Origin: Mesorhizobium sp. B2-1-8
Lineage (GTDB): Bacteria; Pseudomonadota; Alphaproteobacteria; Rhizobiales; Rhizobiaceae
Direction: 5' to 3'
DNA length: 64,000 nucleotides
Assembly: GCF_006442545.2 (NCBI RefSeq)
Contig: NZ_CP083952.1
Coordinates: 5,309,501 to 5,373,500 of the forward strand
This document shows, piece by piece, positions 60,092 through 64,000 of this stretch (within the stretch, counting starts at the first letter, position 1; every line of letters begins with the position of its first letter). The notes below the pieces were generated by a model, which was not told the DNA's origin, did no database searches, and saw only the letters and a program-made list of their open reading frames with translations. Position numbers and translations under genes: made by a program.

Positions 60092-60115
60092 AAACCGCCG
60101 GCGGACCGGCGGTTT
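60092..60115 (-). terminator. Hairpin between coxA and ctaB
   Basis: AAACCGCCGG (60092-60101) and CCGGCGGTTT (60106-60115) form a perfect 10-base-pair stem with a 4-base loop. On the minus strand it is followed by TGGCC, preceded by no T-run beyond TTTT. It lies between coxA and ctaB, so it may partially terminate or stabilise the coxBA message. Confidence 0.65.
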
Positions 60116-60136
60116 CGCATTCGAGTGGGAGCCGCC

Positions 60137-61804
<1,668 letters not shown>

Positions 61805-61827
61805 CTAAATCTTGCTAACCTGCGGCA

Positions 61828-62727
61828 TCAATTGCCGGCGGCCGCTACCTTGTTCTGGCCATCGACCTCGGCCATGAGCGTCTTGTTGGCGCCCGGCAGA
61901 TTGGTCTTGGCTGCCGCCAGCCAGGTCTTGAACTGCGCATCCGAGACGACACGGATGGCGATCGGCATGAAGGCGTGGTCCTTGCCGCAGAGCTGCGAGC
62001 ACTGACCATAATAAAGGCCTTCCTTCTCCGCCTTGAACCAGGTCTCGTTGGTACGGCCCGGAATGGCGTCGATCTTGATGCCGAAAGACGGCATGGCGAA
62101 GGAGTGGATCACGTCGGTCGCGGTGACGAGCACGCGGGTCATGGTGTTGACCGGCACCACCAGCTCATTGTCGACAGCGAGCAGGCGCGGATAGACCTTG
62201 CGGTCTTCCTTGCCGGCGGCGGCGCGGTCACCGTCCTGGAGGATCGCGGAGTTGAAGGCGAGCGTGTTGTCGGTCTGGTACTCGTAGTCCCAGTTCCACT
62301 GGTTGCCGGTCGCCTTGACCGTCAGCTTGGCCTCTTCCGGCGGGGTGTATTGCGCGGTCAGGAGTTGGAACGAGGGAATGGCAAGGCAGAGCAGGACGAC
62401 GACCGGACCGACGGTCCAGATCACCTCGATCAGCGTGTTGTGGCTGGTCTTGGAGGGAACCGGGTTCGCGCTCGCACGAAACCTCACGATGCAGTAGGCG
62501 AGGAGAAGGAGCACCAGGATGGTGATCGGAACGATGAACCACATCGTGTAGTTTCCGAACCACTCAATCTGCCGCATCATGTCGGTCGCCGGCGCCTGGA
62601 AGGTGGTCTCCCACTCCACGGGCTGATCGGCATGGGCGGATGTGCCGGCAAAAATCGTGGCGGCGGCACAAGCACTCAGAAACTTGGCACTTGCTAGAAA
62701 CCTGGCGCCAGCTAGGAAATTTCTCAT
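61828..62727 (-). CDS. ctaC: Cytochrome c oxidase subunit II
   Basis: 299 residues: a signal peptide (to about SAHA), two membrane spans (MWFIVPITILVLLLLAYCIV and WTVGPVVVLLCLAIPSFQLL) and the periplasmic CuA domain. CuA ligands are His 208 (TDVIHSFAMP), Cys 243 and Cys 247 (GQCSQLCGKDH), His 251 and Met 254. The ATG at 62727 gives the usual signal; the frame is open for a further 100 codons that lack similarity. It is first of the cox operon, divergent from the ialB-family gene. Confidence 0.97.
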   Translation of the reverse strand: MRNFLAGARFLASAKFLSACAAATIFAGTSAHADQPVEWETTFQAPATDMMRQIEWFGNYTMWFIVPITILVLLLLAYCIVRFRASANPVPSKTSHNTLIEVIWTVGPVVVLLCLAIPSFQLLTAQYTPPEEAKLTVKATGNQWNWDYEYQTDNTLAFNSAILQDGDRAAAGKEDRKVYPRLLAVDNELVVPVNTMTRVLVTATDVIHSFAMPSFGIKIDAIPGRTNETWFKAEKEGLYYGQCSQLCGKDHAFMPIAIRVVSDAQFKTWLAAAKTNLPGANKTLMAEVDGQNKVAAAGN

Positions 62728-63103
62728 CGCCCTCTTCGTCTCCCAGTTCCTCGCGGCCTTGCCAACGAGAATAACGAACAATGCCGGGACGGGAATCCCG
62801 ACAGTCTCAAGGTGGTTCAAACCATACTCTTTTTCCCTCCGCAAGAAAGGAGCGGTCGAAACCGTGCGGCATTTTTGCGCGCGAGCTGACGTGGCTCTTG
62901 CGGGGCAATGGCCATGGTGGCGAATCGCGTATGTTCGGCGGGCTGTCCGTCCCATGCCGGCGACGCGGGCAAAGCGTCGTAATTCAGGCGAATTTGGCAG
63001 GGAAAAGCGCTGCATTGCCTGTTTCGGGACAGTCCGGCCGCGGTCTCGTCCTTTACTTGGCATTGGCGCGGCTTAAAGTGCCGTGATTCGCAATGGAGCC
63101 GTC
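62728..63103. promoter_or_regulatory. Divergent promoter region of the cox operon and ialB-family gene
   Basis: 376 bases between the cox operon start and the ialB-family ATG on opposite strands. It must hold both promoters. I see no gene here; frames run through without family resemblance. A GGAG ribosome site at 63093-63097 precedes the plus-strand ATG. Confidence 0.4.
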
Positions 63104-63664
63104 ATGAACTCTTGGCTTTCGAGACTGAGGCATACGCGACCGGGCCTCTCGAGAACCCTGGCGAACGCCGTGTTTCTCGCCGTCCTGTCCGCGGCCGGTC
63201 TGTTCGTCGCTGGTCAAGCCGATGCCGCCCAGCCGAGCGGCACGGTCAAGTCGACGCATGGCGCCTGGTCGATCATCTGCGACACGCCGGCCGGAGCCAC
63301 CTCGGAACAATGCGTGATGATGCAGAACGTCGTCGCCGAGGACCGTCCGGAGATGGGGCTTTCGGTCGTCGTGCTGCGCACCGCCGACAACAAGGCCGAG
63401 ATCCTGCGCGTGCTGGCGCCGCTCGGCGTGCTGTTGCCGAACGGCCTCGGCCTCAACGTCGACGGCAAGGACATCGGCCGCGCCTATTTCGTGCGCTGCT
63501 TCCAGGACGGCTGTTATGCCGAGGTCATTCTCGAAAAGCCGCTGCTCGACACGCTGAAGACCGGCACGTCGGCAACGTTCATCGTCTTCCAGACGCCTGA
63601 GGAAGGCATCGGCATCCCGGTCGACCTCAAGGGTTTCGCCGAGGGTTTCGCCGCCCTGCCCTGA
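63104..63664 (+). CDS. Invasion-associated locus B (IalB) family protein
   Basis: 186 residues with a signal peptide (cut near AGQADAA). The mature part has the IalB pattern: THGAWSIICDTPAGATSEQCVMMQNVV, VVLRTADNKAEILRVLAPLGVLLPNGLGLNVDG, FVRCFQDGCYAEVILEKPLL and FQTPEEGIGIPVDLKGFAEGF. Four cysteines probably pair as disulphides. IalB was described in Bartonella as an invasion factor; in rhizobia its role is unclear. ATG 63104 with GGAG upstream was preferred over GTG at 63083. Confidence 0.92.
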   Translation: MNSWLSRLRHTRPGLSRTLANAVFLAVLSAAGLFVAGQADAAQPSGTVKSTHGAWSIICDTPAGATSEQCVMMQNVVAEDRPEMGLSVVVLRTADNKAEILRVLAPLGVLLPNGLGLNVDGKDIGRAYFVRCFQDGCYAEVILEKPLLDTLKTGTSATFIVFQTPEEGIGIPVDLKGFAEGFAALP

Positions 63665-63835
63665 TCGCGGCTTCGCGCTGAACCAGACCTGGACGCGGCT
63701 TTTGCCGACCCCAGACGCATGCCTTGCATCCAGCGGACGGTGTCATTCGTCGGCGCCGATCTTCATTGCCGATTGTGCGGGCGCGGCTTCACGCCTACAT
63801 CGGGGTAAAGCAATCATCCCACGGACGGACGCGCC

Positions 63836-64000
63836 ATGAACAGCCTGATCGGCCAATTCGACATTTCAGACGACCGCATCAAGCAGATCGTCGCCGACAC
63901 CATCAAGGGCGCCGAAGACGGCGAGCTTTTCCTCGAATACAGCGAGAGCGAAGCGCTGATGTTCGACAACGGCCGGCTCAAGACCGCCAATTTCAACACC
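63836..64000 (+). CDS. tldD: TldD-family metalloprotease, 5' part
   Basis: The first 55 codons are in the window, running off the end. They read MNSLIGQFDISDDRIKQIVA, then DGELFLEYSESEALMFDNGRLKTANFNT, which is the conserved N-terminal region of TldD. TldD with TldE processes peptides such as microcins and degrades CcdA. The rest of the gene, including the HExxxH-like motif, lies beyond the window, so only the start is supported here. Confidence 0.85.
   Translation, partial: MNSLIGQFDISDDRIKQIVADTIKGAEDGELFLEYSESEALMFDNGRLKTANFNT

Overview
The window is GC-rich, densely coded bacterial chromosome. Several things point to a member of the Hyphomicrobiales (Rhizobiales) close to Mesorhizobium: a CcrM-type GANTC methylase, a BA14K-family protein, an invasion-associated-locus-B protein, the cox gene order coxB-coxA-ctaB-small membrane protein-ctaG-coxC followed by DUF983-surf1-ispH-thrB-rnhA, and rhizobial palindromic intergenic repeats. 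The genus is an inference; no rRNA or core phylogenetic marker was compared.

Layout. 0.1-8.4 kb holds mostly metabolic and envelope genes: an acyl-CoA ligase, a DUF427 protein, a secreted polysaccharide deacetylase, a family 9 glycosyltransferase, pyruvate phosphate dikinase and a VOC protein. At 8.5-9.7 kb a tRNA-Gln gene adjoins the 3' remnant of a large serine recombinase and a frameshifted membrane-protein relic, which looks like a decayed integrative element. At 9.75-13.7 kb there is an ECF sigma factor operon (sigma, anti-sigma-like membrane protein, Spy/CpxP-like sensor, two secreted proteins) facing a second EF-hand protein and a BA14K protein. The divergent promoter region carries a repeated GCGTAGGAG motif.

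14.3-30.6 kb is the most distinctive part: a LapA/LapG-type surface adhesin island. One operon encodes a TolC-like outer-membrane channel, a LapB-like ABC exporter, a LapC-like adaptor and an unfamiliar ribbon-helix-helix protein. A LapG-like periplasmic cysteine protease is divergent to a 2012-residue RTX/VCBS adhesin. Four more genes follow the adhesin on the same strand: a small secreted Cys protein, a periplasmic-binding-type lipoprotein, a nuclease-fold protein and a membrane protein with a degenerate GGDEF domain. No LapD homologue is present here, so how c-di-GMP would control LapG is open.

30.8-49.8 kb is chromosome maintenance and housekeeping: smc, a DsbA-like lipoprotein, a DUF721 protein, mutY, two HAD hydrolases, ccrM, a cupin, a winged-helix/TPR regulator, a lipoprotein, thrC, an M16 peptidase, an acetyltransferase, a GGDEF-EAL protein and a YqgE/AlgH protein. 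50-52.7 kb holds a DsbD N-terminal-type protein, a peroxiredoxin, a DUF2938 membrane protein and a ParDE module whose toxin gene is frameshifted. 52.7-62.7 kb, all on the minus strand, holds a histidine phosphatase, rnhA, thrB, ispH, surf1, DUF983 and the aa3-type cytochrome c oxidase operon, with an intrinsic terminator after coxC. The window ends with an ialB-family gene and the first 55 codons of tldD. No CRISPR array, rRNA or intact insertion sequence was seen.
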